Shown: positions 10,343 through 19,534, numbered from the stretch's first letter. The stretch: DNA of 60,076 nucleotides from Oscillospiraceae bacterium (GCA_022791945.1 JAAVZY010000127.1:1-60076), one strand, 5' to 3'. Notes: a model not told the origin generated them from the sequence alone. Program-made: numbers and translations.

Positions 10343-10376
10343 AAAAGGCCGTATGCGAACGCATACGGCCTTTTTT
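10343..10376. terminator. Bidirectional intrinsic terminator
   Basis: GGCCGTATGC / GCATACGGCC stem around a GAAC loop, preceded by A4 and followed by T6. It serves the histidine phosphatase on the plus strand and the convergent lipoprotein gene on the minus strand. Confidence 0.95.
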
Positions 10377-10389
10377 GTCTTTGCAGAGA

Positions 10390-10998
10390 TTACTGTTCAT
10401 GCAGCGGTTTTTGGCTGAAAAGGACGGTCACTGCATACACATGCTCATAACCATATTTTTCGTATTCCTCCGGCTGAAAAAAGTAATCGGTGCTGTAGGA
10501 ACGAACTTCATTTTTAGAGGTAACAATCTGTATCAGCAAAGGGATTTCCCGCTCATAGCCAATCTCTTCCTTACCGGAAAAGGAGGACGAAGTATGCCCC
10601 AGGCCGGCGGTATCTTCCGCCGCTTCACTGCTGTAGGATACCGCGCTGTTTTCGTGCTCGCTCTGCACCGCGATTCTCAGCTCATCCGCGATATTCTCGC
10701 ATCCAAGGGCAAGCCTCCCCTCTGAATCAGAGAACGCCCGGCCGCCGCCTCCCATCATGATCTTCCATTCTCCATCGATCCATTCGTAAGCGTTTACCCG
10801 CATGGCTTTTACGGTTTCATCCACATGAAAATCGTAAATGCGGTATGCCTGATTCAGTCCCAGAAGTTCGGCAATCCGCTTTTCCTCTTCAGTCAGCCGC
10901 GCTGGTTCGATATACATCTTTTGAGAAGAAGCTCCCGTACAAGCGCATACAGAAAAAAGCAGCAGACAACAGCACAAAAATACGCATATCCGTTTCAT
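10390..10998 (-). CDS. Putative lipoprotein, unknown function
   Basis: A 202-residue protein with a lipoprotein signal peptide: KR, a hydrophobic run (ICVFLCCCLLLFS) and a VCAC lipobox. The mature part (about 180 residues) is acidic and Ser/Glu-rich and has no motif I recognise. I start at 10998 because AGGAGG lies 7 nt upstream; ATG 11019 lacks such a site. It is likely tethered outside the membrane. It follows the small Cys protein and the YlbJ-like gene on the same strand, so a sporulation link is possible but unproven. Confidence 0.75.
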   Translation of the reverse strand: MKRICVFLCCCLLLFSVCACTGASSQKMYIEPARLTEEEKRIAELLGLNQAYRIYDFHVDETVKAMRVNAYEWIDGEWKIMMGGGGRAFSDSEGRLALGCENIADELRIAVQSEHENSAVSYSSEAAEDTAGLGHTSSSFSGKEEIGYEREIPLLIQIVTSKNEVRSYSTDYFFQPEEYEKYGYEHVYAVTVLFSQKPLHEQ

Positions 10999-11085
10999 AA
11001 AAGCCTCCTGAACATCCATTGCATTTCCAAATTTCCCGCAATAAACAACCGGCCTGCGTCTCCATTTTCCTCTCTCAAAGGGGGG

Positions 11086-11301
11086 TCAAAGCTGGAAATC
11101 CTTCGGCGTGTAGTGAGGGAGGGGAGCGGCCCGGCGGGGAATGCGGCGGAGAGGGGCATAGAGGTAGGAGCGGCAGTGGAATTCCGGAGCGACGGTTCCC
11201 CGCTTTTGGCAGAGGACCAGCTTCCGATCCCTGGACAGGACGCCGTGCTCACAGTATTGACAGGCAGGCTCTATCCGTCTGCCAAACAGCTGAATTTTCA
11301 C
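11086..11301 (-). CDS. Small Cys-rich protein
   Basis: A 71-residue protein beginning MKIQLFGRRIEPACQYCEHG. Four Cys (CQYC, C in VLCQKRG, C in EFHCRSY) could bind a metal. The basic and Pro-rich tail (APLRRIPRR...LPHYTPKDFQL) resembles small conserved clostridial proteins I have seen without a named function. The start is GTG 11301, 8 nt after GGGAGG; the upstream GTG 11310 sits on the Shine-Dalgarno. It lies 24 nt downstream of the ylbJ-like stop, so the two are probably co-transcribed. Confidence 0.75.
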   Translation of the reverse strand: MKIQLFGRRIEPACQYCEHGVLSRDRKLVLCQKRGTVAPEFHCRSYLYAPLRRIPRRAAPLPHYTPKDFQL

Positions 11302-11325
11302 TAGGGACACCTCCCGGTGGTGCGG

Positions 11326-12414
11326 TCAATCCTTTCTAAATCTCATTTTATCAGATTTCCCGTTAAAAAACAACAGCATAACGCCCAGCAGAATCAGGAA
11401 AAAGGACGCAGCCGGAGAAACGGATACTGCCCGGCTGGGAATTTCCCGGCTTATGGCAAGGCAGGCCGCTGCTCCGCCGGGAATCAGCCGGAGCAGCAGC
11501 CAGGTGATCGCTCCGCTGATCAGAACGTATACGGGGCGGAACGCCAGGAGCCGTCCCATGCGGATTCCGGCGGGCTTCACCATGGCGCAGATCTGCAGCT
11601 GCACGCAGATTCCCCCGAAGGCGGTGAATACCGCTGCCAGCAGAACCGGATTTCCTGTCTGGACGTCTGCCAAACGTCCGCAGCCGCCAGTCACCTCCAG
11701 CAGCCCCTGAATCAGACAGGCTGTTTCCAGCCCCATCCCCTCCAGGAGCAGATCCAGCACTGGCCCCAGGGCGGAAAAGGCGGTGACAAAGCCGCAGATC
11801 ATCCCCATTGAGCGCACCGCGTCGCTGACCGCGGCCACAATTCCCCGAGAGAAGCCAGTCTCCGCCCGGGAGCGGTTCCCCGCCGGCGGATGCCGCCGGA
11901 GCCTTCCGCCCTCCAGCCGGAAGGAGGAGAGAACCCCCACCGCCAGACAGGCGGCTATCTGAGAAAGATACAGGCAGAATCCCACCATCGGATTTCCAAA
12001 CAGCGCGGAGCCTACCCCGCTGATGAGAAAGGCGGGCCCGCAGTTGACGCAGTAAGGAAGCATCCGTTCCGCCTCCTGGGGAGAGAGCCGCCCCTCCCGT
12101 ACGCCGTCGCCCAAAAGCTTGGCGCCTACCGGATACCCCCCGGTCAGACTGAGAATCACCACCGCCGCTTCTCCGGCGGGAATCCCCAGCAGACGCGCCA
12201 GACCCCGGAAGGGCCGGGCGAACAGATCCCGATGGCCAATGATCAGATTGGAGGCAATCAGAAACAAAAACATACTGGGAATTACCAGATTCAGGGAAAG
12301 CGCAATCCCTTCCCGGATTCCCTGAGAAAGCTCCCGGGAATAAAAGAGAATCAGAAACAGCGTCAGATAGATCCCGCAGAGGATCAGCGGCTTTTTCAGC
12401 CGGGACAGGGCCAT
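11326..12414 (-). CDS. ylbJ: Sporulation integral membrane protein, YlbJ-like
   Basis: A 362-residue polytopic membrane protein with nucleoside-recognition (gate) domain features: LSLTGGYPVGAKLLGDGVREGRLS, then MLPYCVNCGPAFLISGVGSALFGN, and a second gate-like half TAFGGICVQLQ. YlbJ is a mother-cell sporulation protein in Bacillus. Its proposed roles in spore cortex or outer forespore membrane function come from the literature, not from this sequence. GGAGGG lies 7 nt before the ATG. A candidate SigE promoter sits upstream, divergent from yqfC. Confidence 0.88.
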   Translation of the reverse strand: MALSRLKKPLILCGIYLTLFLILFYSRELSQGIREGIALSLNLVIPSMFLFLIASNLIIGHRDLFARPFRGLARLLGIPAGEAAVVILSLTGGYPVGAKLLGDGVREGRLSPQEAERMLPYCVNCGPAFLISGVGSALFGNPMVGFCLYLSQIAACLAVGVLSSFRLEGGRLRRHPPAGNRSRAETGFSRGIVAAVSDAVRSMGMICGFVTAFSALGPVLDLLLEGMGLETACLIQGLLEVTGGCGRLADVQTGNPVLLAAVFTAFGGICVQLQICAMVKPAGIRMGRLLAFRPVYVLISGAITWLLLRLIPGGAAACLAISREIPSRAVSVSPAASFFLILLGVMLLFFNGKSDKMRFRKD

Positions 12415-12449
12415 GCAGCATCCCTCCTGATACGAATGAATAACGCTTC

Positions 12450-12480
12450 ATGTATATGGCAGGGGAGCGGATAATATATT
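12450..12480 (-). promoter_or_regulatory. Candidate SigE promoter of ylbJ
   Basis: Read on the minus strand: AATATATT (12473-12480), a 14-nt spacer, then CATATACAT (12450-12458). This roughly fits the SigE pattern of an ATATT -35 and a CATA -10 spaced by 14 nt. ylbJ is mother-cell expressed in Bacillus, which supports the reading. Confidence 0.45.
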
Positions 12481-12573
12481 TTGATCAGAGCGGACACAGC
12501 CGGGATCCTGCCCGCCCATATCAAAGAAAGGAAAGCCCCTGGGGGGAACCCCGGAGGCTGCGGTGATAAAGCC

Positions 12574-12843
12574 ATGAAACGGAAGGCGGAAGGCGGCGGG
12601 CTCAGGGAAATGCTGCTGAATACGCAGGATGCCCTTTCCACCGCTCCCTGTGTGGAAATCCTTTCCAATCGGAGGGCCACAGTTCAGGGCTCCAAGGGAA
12701 TCCTGGAATACGGGGATGAGCTGATACGGGTAAGCCTGTCGGGGATGGAGGTGCGGTTCTACGGACAGGAGCTGAGCATCGGATGTCTGTCCCGGGACGG
12801 ACTGGAGATCACCGGAAAAATCCAGCGGCTGGAATACCTGTAA
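12574..12843 (+). CDS. yqfC: Sporulation protein YqfC
   Basis: An 89-residue YabP/YqfC-family protein with the family's beta-rich core (KGILEYGDELIRVSLSGMEV, then LEITGKIQRLEYL). yqfC is a SigE-dependent sporulation gene in Bacillus that lies directly before yqfD, as here. I start at ATG 12574 (MKRKAEGG). The nearest Shine-Dalgarno-like GGAGG (12553-12557) is 16 nt away, so initiation looks weak. In-frame sequence back to 12481 has no family similarity. Confidence 0.85.
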   Translation: MKRKAEGGGLREMLLNTQDALSTAPCVEILSNRRATVQGSKGILEYGDELIRVSLSGMEVRFYGQELSIGCLSRDGLEITGKIQRLEYL

Positions 12844-12880
12844 CCAGCCGGACACCATCAGAACAGGGGGAGTGGCGGAA

Positions 12881-14050
12881 TTGATAATCAACAGCCTGAT
12901 CCGGTATTTCAGCGGAAGCGTCACCTTCCAGGCGGAAAACGGCTTTATTGAGCGGCTGATCAATCTCTGCGCGGAAAACAGCCTGCCCCTTTGGGACTTC
13001 CATCGGACGGACACCGGCTTTCAGGCTGTCTGCCGGGCAGGAGACTATAAGCGGATCAAGGGCTTTTCCCGTAAGGTGAACGTGGATGTCTCTCTGGTGG
13101 GAAAAAAGGGCTTCTTCTTCCAGGCGGGGAAGTACCGGAGGCGTTGGGGCCTGTTTGCCGGACTGGCGGCAAGCCTGCTGTTCCTGTTTTTCAGCCAGTG
13201 CTTTGTATGGGAGATTGAGGTTGTGGGGAACGAGCGCATTTCCTCCCAGCTGATTCTGAAGGAGCTGGAAGCCCTGGGAGTGCGGCGGTTCGCCTTTATA
13301 CCCGGAATAGACTTCCGGATGAAGAAGCAGGAGGCTCTGCTGGCAATGCCGCAGCTGTCCTGGCTGGTGATCAATCAAAACGGCTGCCGGCTTCAGGTGG
13401 AGGTCACGGAGCGGCAGACCCCGCCCCTCATTCAGGAAAGCGATCCCTGCGATATCATCGCCGCCCGGACCGGACAAATCAAGTACATGGACGTGTACAA
13501 TGGGGAAAAGCAGGTGGAGGTGAACTATACCGTCAAGGAAGGGGACGTGATCGTACGCGGGGTGTACCAGCTGGAGAGCGGCCAGATCATCGTGTCCCAC
13601 GCGGCTGCAAAGGTGATTGCGGAGGTGCAGTTTGACAAAAGCCTTTCCCTGGATATGGAGCAGCTTTCCAAGGAGTATACTGGAGAAACAAAGACCCGTT
13701 TCTGCCTGGATCTCTTCTCCCTGCGGCTGCCCTTGTACCTGGCCTCCAGGATGCCGGGAAGCTGGGACGCGGCAGGGCAGACCTATCATCTGACCATTGG
13801 GAAGCAAGAGCTCCCCATCGGGCTGTACACGATAACCTATCGTTTTTACGAAAAAAAGTCCGACGCCATCTCTCTGGAGGAGGCTCGACAGGTGCTGAAG
13901 GAGAGCTTCGACCAGTATGAGGCCCAGCTGAAGGGAACGGTCATCCTAGAGCGACAAACGTCGGAAACCCTTCAAAACGGCGTCCTGACCAGGACGGTCA
14001 GATATCGGGCCGAGCAGGACATTGCCAGAGAATCCCCTGTCAATCCATAG
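12881..14050 (+). CDS. yqfD: Sporulation protein YqfD
   Basis: A 389-residue membrane-anchored protein. A soluble N-terminal part is followed by one strong transmembrane helix near residues 90-108 (GLFAGLAASLLFLFFSQCFVW), then a POTRA-like region (IEVVGNERISSQLILKELEAL) and a large extracytoplasmic domain. YqfD is a mother-cell sporulation protein whose biochemical role is unclear. I prefer TTG 12881, 10 nt after AGGGGG, over GTG 12872, which touches the Shine-Dalgarno. A strong hairpin follows the stop. Confidence 0.87.
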   Translation: MIINSLIRYFSGSVTFQAENGFIERLINLCAENSLPLWDFHRTDTGFQAVCRAGDYKRIKGFSRKVNVDVSLVGKKGFFFQAGKYRRRWGLFAGLAASLLFLFFSQCFVWEIEVVGNERISSQLILKELEALGVRRFAFIPGIDFRMKKQEALLAMPQLSWLVINQNGCRLQVEVTERQTPPLIQESDPCDIIAARTGQIKYMDVYNGEKQVEVNYTVKEGDVIVRGVYQLESGQIIVSHAAAKVIAEVQFDKSLSLDMEQLSKEYTGETKTRFCLDLFSLRLPLYLASRMPGSWDAAGQTYHLTIGKQELPIGLYTITYRFYEKKSDAISLEEARQVLKESFDQYEAQLKGTVILERQTSETLQNGVLTRTVRYRAEQDIARESPVNP

Positions 14051-14059
14051 GCGGGATCG

Positions 14060-14098
14060 TATAAAGCCCTCGGGGACGCTGTCCCCGAGGGCTTTATA
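14060..14098. terminator. Long hairpin between convergent genes
   Basis: An 18-bp perfect stem (TATAAAGCCCTCGGGGAC / GTCCCCGAGGGCTTTATA) with a 3-nt loop lies between the yqfD stop and the convergent DUF4838 gene stop. It has no U-run and is symmetric, so it could end transcripts from both sides. Confidence 0.7.
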
Positions 14099-14104
14099 CA
14101 ACTG

Positions 14105-15823
14105 CTACGGTTTTATCAAAATGTTGTCCCGGCCGGCAATCCGCCAGCGGGCATACTTTTCGGAGATAAAGGGGGAATCCGGTTCCTGCTCCAGCTCACG
14201 GATGAGGGCAAGGTAAGGTTCCACCCGATCAGGGGTGTCCCGCTCCAGGCAGTATTGATCCACCGTCTCGCAGAAGCTGTCCTGCATCTCCAGATACTGC
14301 TCCAGGAGCTTCCGGTGCTGCCGGAAGCGGGGCTCCTCCGGCAGGGGAATCGCCCTGAGCCGTGCTTTGATTTCCTCAAGACACTCCCGGATCCGTTTCA
14401 GATGAGCCTCGTCCAAGGGGATGTTCCGATTGGCCAGATGCTCCTGGTACCACTCATGCTTCCGGGGCAGTCCATTCCACAGGGAGGGATCCTGCACGCC
14501 CTCATAGACCAGCGTCAGCACCTCCGCCATTTCCTCACAGCCGAAAAGCTCCAGGGAGAGCTCCCGGTTCAGAGTCTCCGGATCAGCTGTGGGATCATAG
14601 TAGTAGCGGCGGAGATACCAATAGTTGATGCTTGCCTGCCACCAGCAGGTGATGGGCAGATAGAGGGAGACAATCCCCCGGTAGCCATAGGCTGTCATGG
14701 CGTTTACAATCTCCCTGCACCAGGCCGGATTCAGCCAGAGATTGGAGCGCCACCGGTAATGATCCCCGGTGTTGTAGTCAAAGTAGAAGGCGCCGCCCGC
14801 GCCCTTGGCGCGGAGTGCCCATTCATAGGCTACCTGATCCCGGACGCTGCACACCAGCGCGCTCATATTTTTGGGCAGATCCTCATCGGGCCGGGTGTAG
14901 CTCTGGGGGCGGTAGGCCAGATACTCCGCAATCACATCCGGCCGGACCGCCGCCAGCTTTTCCGCAATCCGCCGGTTGGCCCGGTAGATGGTCAGAGGAT
15001 CCTTGCAGGCTTCGCACTGGCAGTAGCCCCCTCCGTCCAGGGGCCAGATCCCCAGGAACCGGATCCAGGGCTTATCTGCGGCGAAGGCCGCCAGTCTGTC
15101 CCCGAAGACCTCCACCGCCTCCGGGTTGGAGTAGCAGATTTGAGAGGGGCAGCGGACGCCGTTCTCCAGCGCAAACCACTCCGGGTGCTGGCGGAACAGC
15201 TCCTCCCTGGGGAAAAAGAAGTCGGTAGAGTGCTCGCTCATATCGATCACGATGCCCCGCTTCTGCAGCTCAGGCAGGAGCACGTCCCCGATTTCATCCC
15301 AGAGGATGGCATGATCCCCCTGCTCGGTATCGTCCTCCCGATGGATGGAGGTCAGAAGGAAATTGTAACCGTTTTTTCCCATCCAGTCCACCATATCCAG
15401 GGTTTCCCTGAGCGTTTCCCGGGTGGTATTGTAGAGGCAGAGCCCCCGGAATTCCAGCCAGGGCTGGCAGAGCAGGTTCAGCTCCGGTAGGGCAGACAGA
15501 CGGGAAGGAACGCTCTGCCGCTTCTCTCCAGGGAAGAGGAAGCTGCATCCCAGCCTCCGGAGAAGCTCATAGCTTCCGTGAAGAATTCCTCTGGCACAGG
15601 AGGCCTGGATACAGATTTCGTCCTTGCCGCAGCGGATCCGGAATCCGTCAAAGCGGAGGGGCTCTGGCGAGGCTTCCAGTATCACCGGCAGAGCCTCCGT
15701 CCCCAGAGGCAGGAGCCTCTCCAGACCGTGAGACAGTTCCCCGGCGGCAAAAGCAGTCACCTCCTGTTCCCATTGCGGCTCAGGCCGTACTTCCATTCGG
15801 AATGCAGTCATCGGGTTCACCAT
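14105..15823 (-). CDS. DUF4838-type glycoside-hydrolase-like protein
   Basis: A 572-residue protein without a clear signal peptide. The N-terminal ~110 residues resemble the alpha/beta domain that precedes GH20/GH67-like catalytic barrels (CARGILHGSYELLRRLGCSFLFPGE). The centre (WIRFLGIWPLDGGGYCQCEACKD) and the following barrel-like part resemble DUF4838 proteins. An activity on a glycan is inferred; the catalytic residues and substrate are not certain. It lies downstream of a sugar isomerase and aldose epimerase on the same strand. Start choice is uncertain between 15823 and 15811; AAAGG abuts the former. Confidence 0.7.
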   Translation of the reverse strand: MVNPMTAFRMEVRPEPQWEQEVTAFAAGELSHGLERLLPLGTEALPVILEASPEPLRFDGFRIRCGKDEICIQASCARGILHGSYELLRRLGCSFLFPGEKRQSVPSRLSALPELNLLCQPWLEFRGLCLYNTTRETLRETLDMVDWMGKNGYNFLLTSIHREDDTEQGDHAILWDEIGDVLLPELQKRGIVIDMSEHSTDFFFPREELFRQHPEWFALENGVRCPSQICYSNPEAVEVFGDRLAAFAADKPWIRFLGIWPLDGGGYCQCEACKDPLTIYRANRRIAEKLAAVRPDVIAEYLAYRPQSYTRPDEDLPKNMSALVCSVRDQVAYEWALRAKGAGGAFYFDYNTGDHYRWRSNLWLNPAWCREIVNAMTAYGYRGIVSLYLPITCWWQASINYWYLRRYYYDPTADPETLNRELSLELFGCEEMAEVLTLVYEGVQDPSLWNGLPRKHEWYQEHLANRNIPLDEAHLKRIRECLEEIKARLRAIPLPEEPRFRQHRKLLEQYLEMQDSFCETVDQYCLERDTPDRVEPYLALIRELEQEPDSPFISEKYARWRIAGRDNILIKP

Positions 15824-15838
15824 ACCTTTCAGATTTTA

Positions 15839-16298
15839 GACCTCGAGGGCTCTGCCCTCGCGCTCCGCAGTGCGTCGTTTCACGACGCACCTAGGAATTC
15901 GGCGAAGCCGAATTCTGAGATGCGCCGCTGGCGGCGCATCGTGGACGCGTCCCTTTGGAATCCCATCTTTTTAAGGGCTTTTTTAAGGGCAGAAAAGGGG
16001 GGCGCAAGTCTGTACAGACTTCCAGCCTTCTGCCACGCAGACAGCCTGATTCCCGCAAGACGCTTTTTTCGTAAAGAAAAAAGCTCCCTCCTGCGTGTAG
16101 GACACTTTCTGCGTCGCAGTCTCTGCGCCGCTCATGGGGATGAACTTTTTCTTTAAGAAAAAGTGGGTAGGCGGGTGATCGACCCTGCGGGGAGTACCAG
16201 CGAGACAGGAACTGAAATTCTGCCACCACAACCCCAAAAGACGGGAATCCAAGGGGACAAGTCCCCTTGGCAGAGCGCGAGACAGCGTCTCGCGGCCT
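15839..16298 (-). repeat. PMR2, long-form palindromic modular repeat
   Basis: About 460 bp filling the gap between two minus-strand genes. From the left: CTCGAGGGC/GCCCTCG palindrome; GGTGCGTCG/CGACGCACC-type palindrome; GAATTCGGC/GCCGAATTC; GATGCGCCG/CGGCGCATC; CTTTTTAAGGGC; AAGTCTGTACAGACTT; TTTTTTCGTAAAGAAAAAA; GTGGGTAGGCGGG; CCAAGGGGAC/GTCCCCTTGG; GCGAGACAGCGTCTCGC. It lies in the opposite orientation to PMR7, PMR11 and PMR14. I see no gene inside. Confidence 0.88.
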
Positions 16299-16309
16299 AC
16301 ACAGACCCC

Positions 16310-17800
16310 TTAAGCAAAGGGATTCTCGGTTTTGTAGAGCATACCCTTGGGCTGGTTGAAGGCGATATCCTCCACGCCCAGATATTGGAACACGCTGTAA
16401 AGGGCCTTGCCGCAGTGGGCGAAGGCAACCGCTCCGTGGTGGGGGTAGTGCCTGGCAATCAGGACATGCCGGTAGAAGCGGCCCATTTCCGGAATGGCGA
16501 AGATGCCGATCCCGCCAAAGGAACAAGTGGGGGAGGGGAGCACCTCACCCTGGGCGATGTAGGCGGACAGGGTTCCCTCCGCGCTGCTCTGGAGCCGGTA
16601 GAAGGTGATGTTTCCAGGCGCGATATCGCCTTCCAGGGTGCCCCGGGTAATGTCGGGAGTACCGCCGTTCTCCAGCAGGCGGTTCTGGATCAGCTGATAT
16701 TTCACGGCCCCGTCCGCCAGCTTGCAGAGGGGCGTGTTCCCGCAGTGGAAGCCCATGAACAGATCCCGGTGCTCGTAGGCGTGCCTGCTCTGGATGCCAT
16801 CAATATACTGGTCAGCGGGAACGCTGTTGTTGATATCCAGCAGGGTCACTGCGTCATTGGTGACGCAGGCGCCGATGTATTCGCTGAGCGCACCATAGAT
16901 ATCCACCTCACAGGCCACCGGAATGCCCCGGGAGGCAAGGCGGCTGTTCACATAGCAGGGCTCAAAGCCGAACTGGCTGGGGAAGGCGGGCCAGCACTTG
17001 TTGGCAAACACCACGTAATCCCGCGCGCCCTTGTTCAGCTTAGCCCAGTCCAGCAAAGTCAGCTCATACTGCGCCATCCGCTCCAGCAGATCCGGGTACT
17101 GGTTGCCCTTTCCAAGCTCTGCGGCCATGTCCTCCGCCACCTGGGCGATCCGGGGATCACCCTGATGCTGCCGGTAGCTGACCAGCAGATCCAGCTCGGA
17201 ATTCTCCTGGATCTCCACGCCCAGATCATACAGGGGCTTGATAGGCGCGTTGCAGGCGAAGAAGTCTTGGGGCCTGGGGCCGAAGGTGATGATCTTCAGG
17301 TGGGAAAGGCCGATCAGCGCCCGTGCCACCGGGACGAAATCGCCGATCATATCCGCAGCCTGCTCTGCGGTTCCCACCGGATACTCCGGGATGTAGGCAG
17401 GAATTTTCCGCAGGCCCAGGTTGTAGGAGCAGTTGAGCATACCGCAGTAAGCGTCGCCCCGCCCATTGATCAGATCCTTGCCGCTCTCCTCAGCGGCGGC
17501 CACAAACATAGCTGGGCCGTCGAAATACTTGGCAAGCAAGGTTTCCGGCGTCTCCGGGCCGAAGTTCCCCAGAAAAACGACCAGGGCATTGCAGCCTGCG
17601 GCCTTCACGTCCTCCAGGGCCTTTTTCATGTCCAGCTCATTTTCTACCGTTACTTTGGATTCATAAATCTCAATGCCTTTTTTGCCGCAGGACTCAGCGA
17701 CCGCCGCCCGGCGGCGCTCCGACAGGGAAATAACAAAGCAGTCACGGCTGACTGCCACCAGCCCCAGCTTCACCTGGGGAATATTGTTCCATTCGCTCAT
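16310..17800 (-). CDS. L-fucose/L-arabinose isomerase family protein
   Basis: A 496-residue sugar-isomerase-like enzyme. The N-terminal Rossmann-like part (LGLVAVSRDCFVISLSERRR...NALVVFLGNFGPETPE) and the C-terminal metal-binding barrel (CEVDIYGALSEY, DINNSVP, FMGFHCGNT) match the L-fucose isomerase fold, with likely Mn ligands E, D and H in those three motifs. Aldose-ketose isomerisation is expected; the actual sugar cannot be read. AAGGA lies about 8 nt before the ATG. It is followed by PMR2 and the DUF4838 gene and preceded by galM. Confidence 0.85.
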   Translation of the reverse strand: MSEWNNIPQVKLGLVAVSRDCFVISLSERRRAAVAESCGKKGIEIYESKVTVENELDMKKALEDVKAAGCNALVVFLGNFGPETPETLLAKYFDGPAMFVAAAEESGKDLINGRGDAYCGMLNCSYNLGLRKIPAYIPEYPVGTAEQAADMIGDFVPVARALIGLSHLKIITFGPRPQDFFACNAPIKPLYDLGVEIQENSELDLLVSYRQHQGDPRIAQVAEDMAAELGKGNQYPDLLERMAQYELTLLDWAKLNKGARDYVVFANKCWPAFPSQFGFEPCYVNSRLASRGIPVACEVDIYGALSEYIGACVTNDAVTLLDINNSVPADQYIDGIQSRHAYEHRDLFMGFHCGNTPLCKLADGAVKYQLIQNRLLENGGTPDITRGTLEGDIAPGNITFYRLQSSAEGTLSAYIAQGEVLPSPTCSFGGIGIFAIPEMGRFYRHVLIARHYPHHGAVAFAHCGKALYSVFQYLGVEDIAFNQPKGMLYKTENPFA

Positions 17801-17842
17801 CTGAAAATCCTTCTTTCTGATTGATTTACCGGGGTAAGGGCA

Positions 17843-18229
17843 AGGCCGCGAGGGCTCTGCCCTCGCGCTCCTTCCAAAGGGACGCGTCCCTTTGGAATCC
17901 CATTATTTGAAGGGCTTTTTAAGGACAGAAAGGGTTGGGGTCAAGTCTGTACAGACTTCCCTCTCTCTGCCACGCAGATAGTCTGATTCCCGCAGGGGAC
18001 TTCCTGCACCGCACTGGGGTTTGTGCGCAGAGCACGCTCGAAGCTCTCTGCGTCGCAGTCTCTGCGCCGCTCGTAGGGCTGAACTTTTTCTTTACGAAAA
18101 AGTGGGTAGGCGGGCGATCGACTCTGCGGGAAGTATCAGCGAGGCAGGCTTCATCCCCCCAAAAATTTTACGGGTTCCAAGGGGATTTAATCCCCTTGGC
18201 AGGAGCTCGAGGGCAGAGCCCTCGAGGTC
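17843..18229 (-). repeat. PMR3, long-form palindromic modular repeat
   Basis: About 387 bp between galM and the isomerase gene. It carries GCGAGGGCTCTGCCCTCGCGC, CCAAAGGGACG/CGTCCCTTTGG, AAGTCTGTACAGACTT, CTTTACGAAAAAGTGGGTAG, GGCGGGCGATCGAC, CCAAGGGGATTTAATCCCCTTGG split as two 11-nt arms, and a closing GAGCTCGAGGGC/GCCCTCGAGGTC. Same orientation as PMR2. I see no gene inside. Confidence 0.87.
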
Positions 18230-18266
18230 CTTCCTCGCAGAATCCCATTTTGGGGGGAAGGGGAGG

Positions 18267-19316
18267 TTACAGCAGACCCAGCTGGTAGGAGGTTACCTGA
18301 TGGTACTGCTCGCCGGCCCGGAGGATGGGCTGGGGGACATTAGGGCAGTTGATGGAATTGGGGTAGAACTGGCTCTCCAGGCAGAAGCCGCACCGGCGGC
18401 CGTTGGTGCTCGTTCCCTTGCCGGAAATGATCCCATCCAGATAGTTGCCGCAGTAGAACTGCACGCCGGGAAGGGTGGTGCTGCCGGTCAGGGTGATGCC
18501 GGTTCCCTTATCAAAAGCGTAAGCCATCTTCCGCAGGACGCCGGGCTCTCCGTTGACAATGAAGTTGTGGTCGTAGCCGCCTGCCCAGGTCAGCTGCTCC
18601 ATGGGATCGTCAATGTGCTCGCCGATTCGGGTGGGCTGGCGGAGATCCATAGGCGTTCCGTCAACAGGTGCGATCGTTCCGTCCGGGATGGAGTGCCGGC
18701 TGGCGGGGGTGTATGTATCCGCGCAGAGCTGGATCCACTGATCCAGGATGGTGCCGCTGTCCTGCCCGGCTAAATTGAAATAGGTATGGTTGGTCAGATT
18801 GCAGATGGTGTCCCGATCGCTGACCGCCCGATAGTCCAGGGTCAGGGTGTTGTCCTGGCTCAGGGAGTAGGTGACGGTCACATTCAGAGTGCCGGGATAG
18901 CCTTCCTCGCCATCGGGGCTTTCATAGGAGAGGACAAGGGCGTTGTTTTCTGTCCGGGCATCCCAGATCTTCCGATCAAAGCCAACTTTGCCTCCATGAA
19001 GATGATGGCGTCCTCCGTCGTTGGGGCAGAGCGAATAGGTCTTGCCGCCCAGTTGGAATTTGGCCTCGCCGATCCGGTTGGCATACCGGCCTACCAGGGC
19101 GCCCAGATACTTGTCACCCTGCTCGTAGTCTGCCAAAGTCTCATAGCCTAAAACCACATCCACCGGCGTGCCGTTTTTGTCCGGGGCTTTCAGGAATACA
19201 AGAATGCCGCCGTAGTTGATAATTCCGGCGGAAACCATTCCGTTGTCCAGCGTAAAGAGGGTGACCGGCTGTCCGGAAGCAGTTGTTCCGAAGCTGCTTT
19301 GCTGAATCTGGAGCAT
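18267..19316 (-). CDS. galM: Aldose 1-epimerase (galactose mutarotase)
   Basis: A 349-residue cytoplasmic mutarotase that interconverts alpha and beta anomers of aldoses. Conserved elements are NYGGILVFLKAPD, GRYANRIGEAKF, the catalytic-region His in HHLHGGKVGFD, the second His in NLTNHTYFNLAG and the late acidic PGVQFYCGNYLDG. AAGGAAGG precedes the ATG. It has its own sigma-A promoter about 150 nt upstream and is the first gene of a minus-strand sugar group with the isomerase and DUF4838 genes, though PMR copies separate all three. Confidence 0.94.
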   Translation of the reverse strand: MLQIQQSSFGTTASGQPVTLFTLDNGMVSAGIINYGGILVFLKAPDKNGTPVDVVLGYETLADYEQGDKYLGALVGRYANRIGEAKFQLGGKTYSLCPNDGGRHHLHGGKVGFDRKIWDARTENNALVLSYESPDGEEGYPGTLNVTVTYSLSQDNTLTLDYRAVSDRDTICNLTNHTYFNLAGQDSGTILDQWIQLCADTYTPASRHSIPDGTIAPVDGTPMDLRQPTRIGEHIDDPMEQLTWAGGYDHNFIVNGEPGVLRKMAYAFDKGTGITLTGSTTLPGVQFYCGNYLDGIISGKGTSTNGRRCGFCLESQFYPNSINCPNVPQPILRAGEQYHQVTSYQLGLL

Positions 19317-19473
19317 AGAAGATTCCTTCCTTTTTGTAAGATTTGGAGCCTGTCCGGAATGTGTGCGCAGACTGCCGATGACTTTGGCAAAGCATGGCGG
19401 AAAATATGCAGGCAGGATGCGTACAAGTCATTTTGAGAGAGGCTTTTAACTGACAGGATATAACCTTGCCCTA

Positions 19474-19502
19474 AAGATAGCATACCTGTCCAAGCCTGTC
19501 AA
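19474..19502 (-). promoter_or_regulatory. Sigma-A promoter of galM
   Basis: On the minus strand TTGACA (19497-19502), a 17-nt spacer and TATCTT (19474-19479). The leader to the galM start is about 150 nt, long enough for a regulatory element, but I recognise none. Confidence 0.8.
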
Positions 19503-19534
19503 CCGCTTTGGCAAGAATGGATTTTCAAAAGAAA

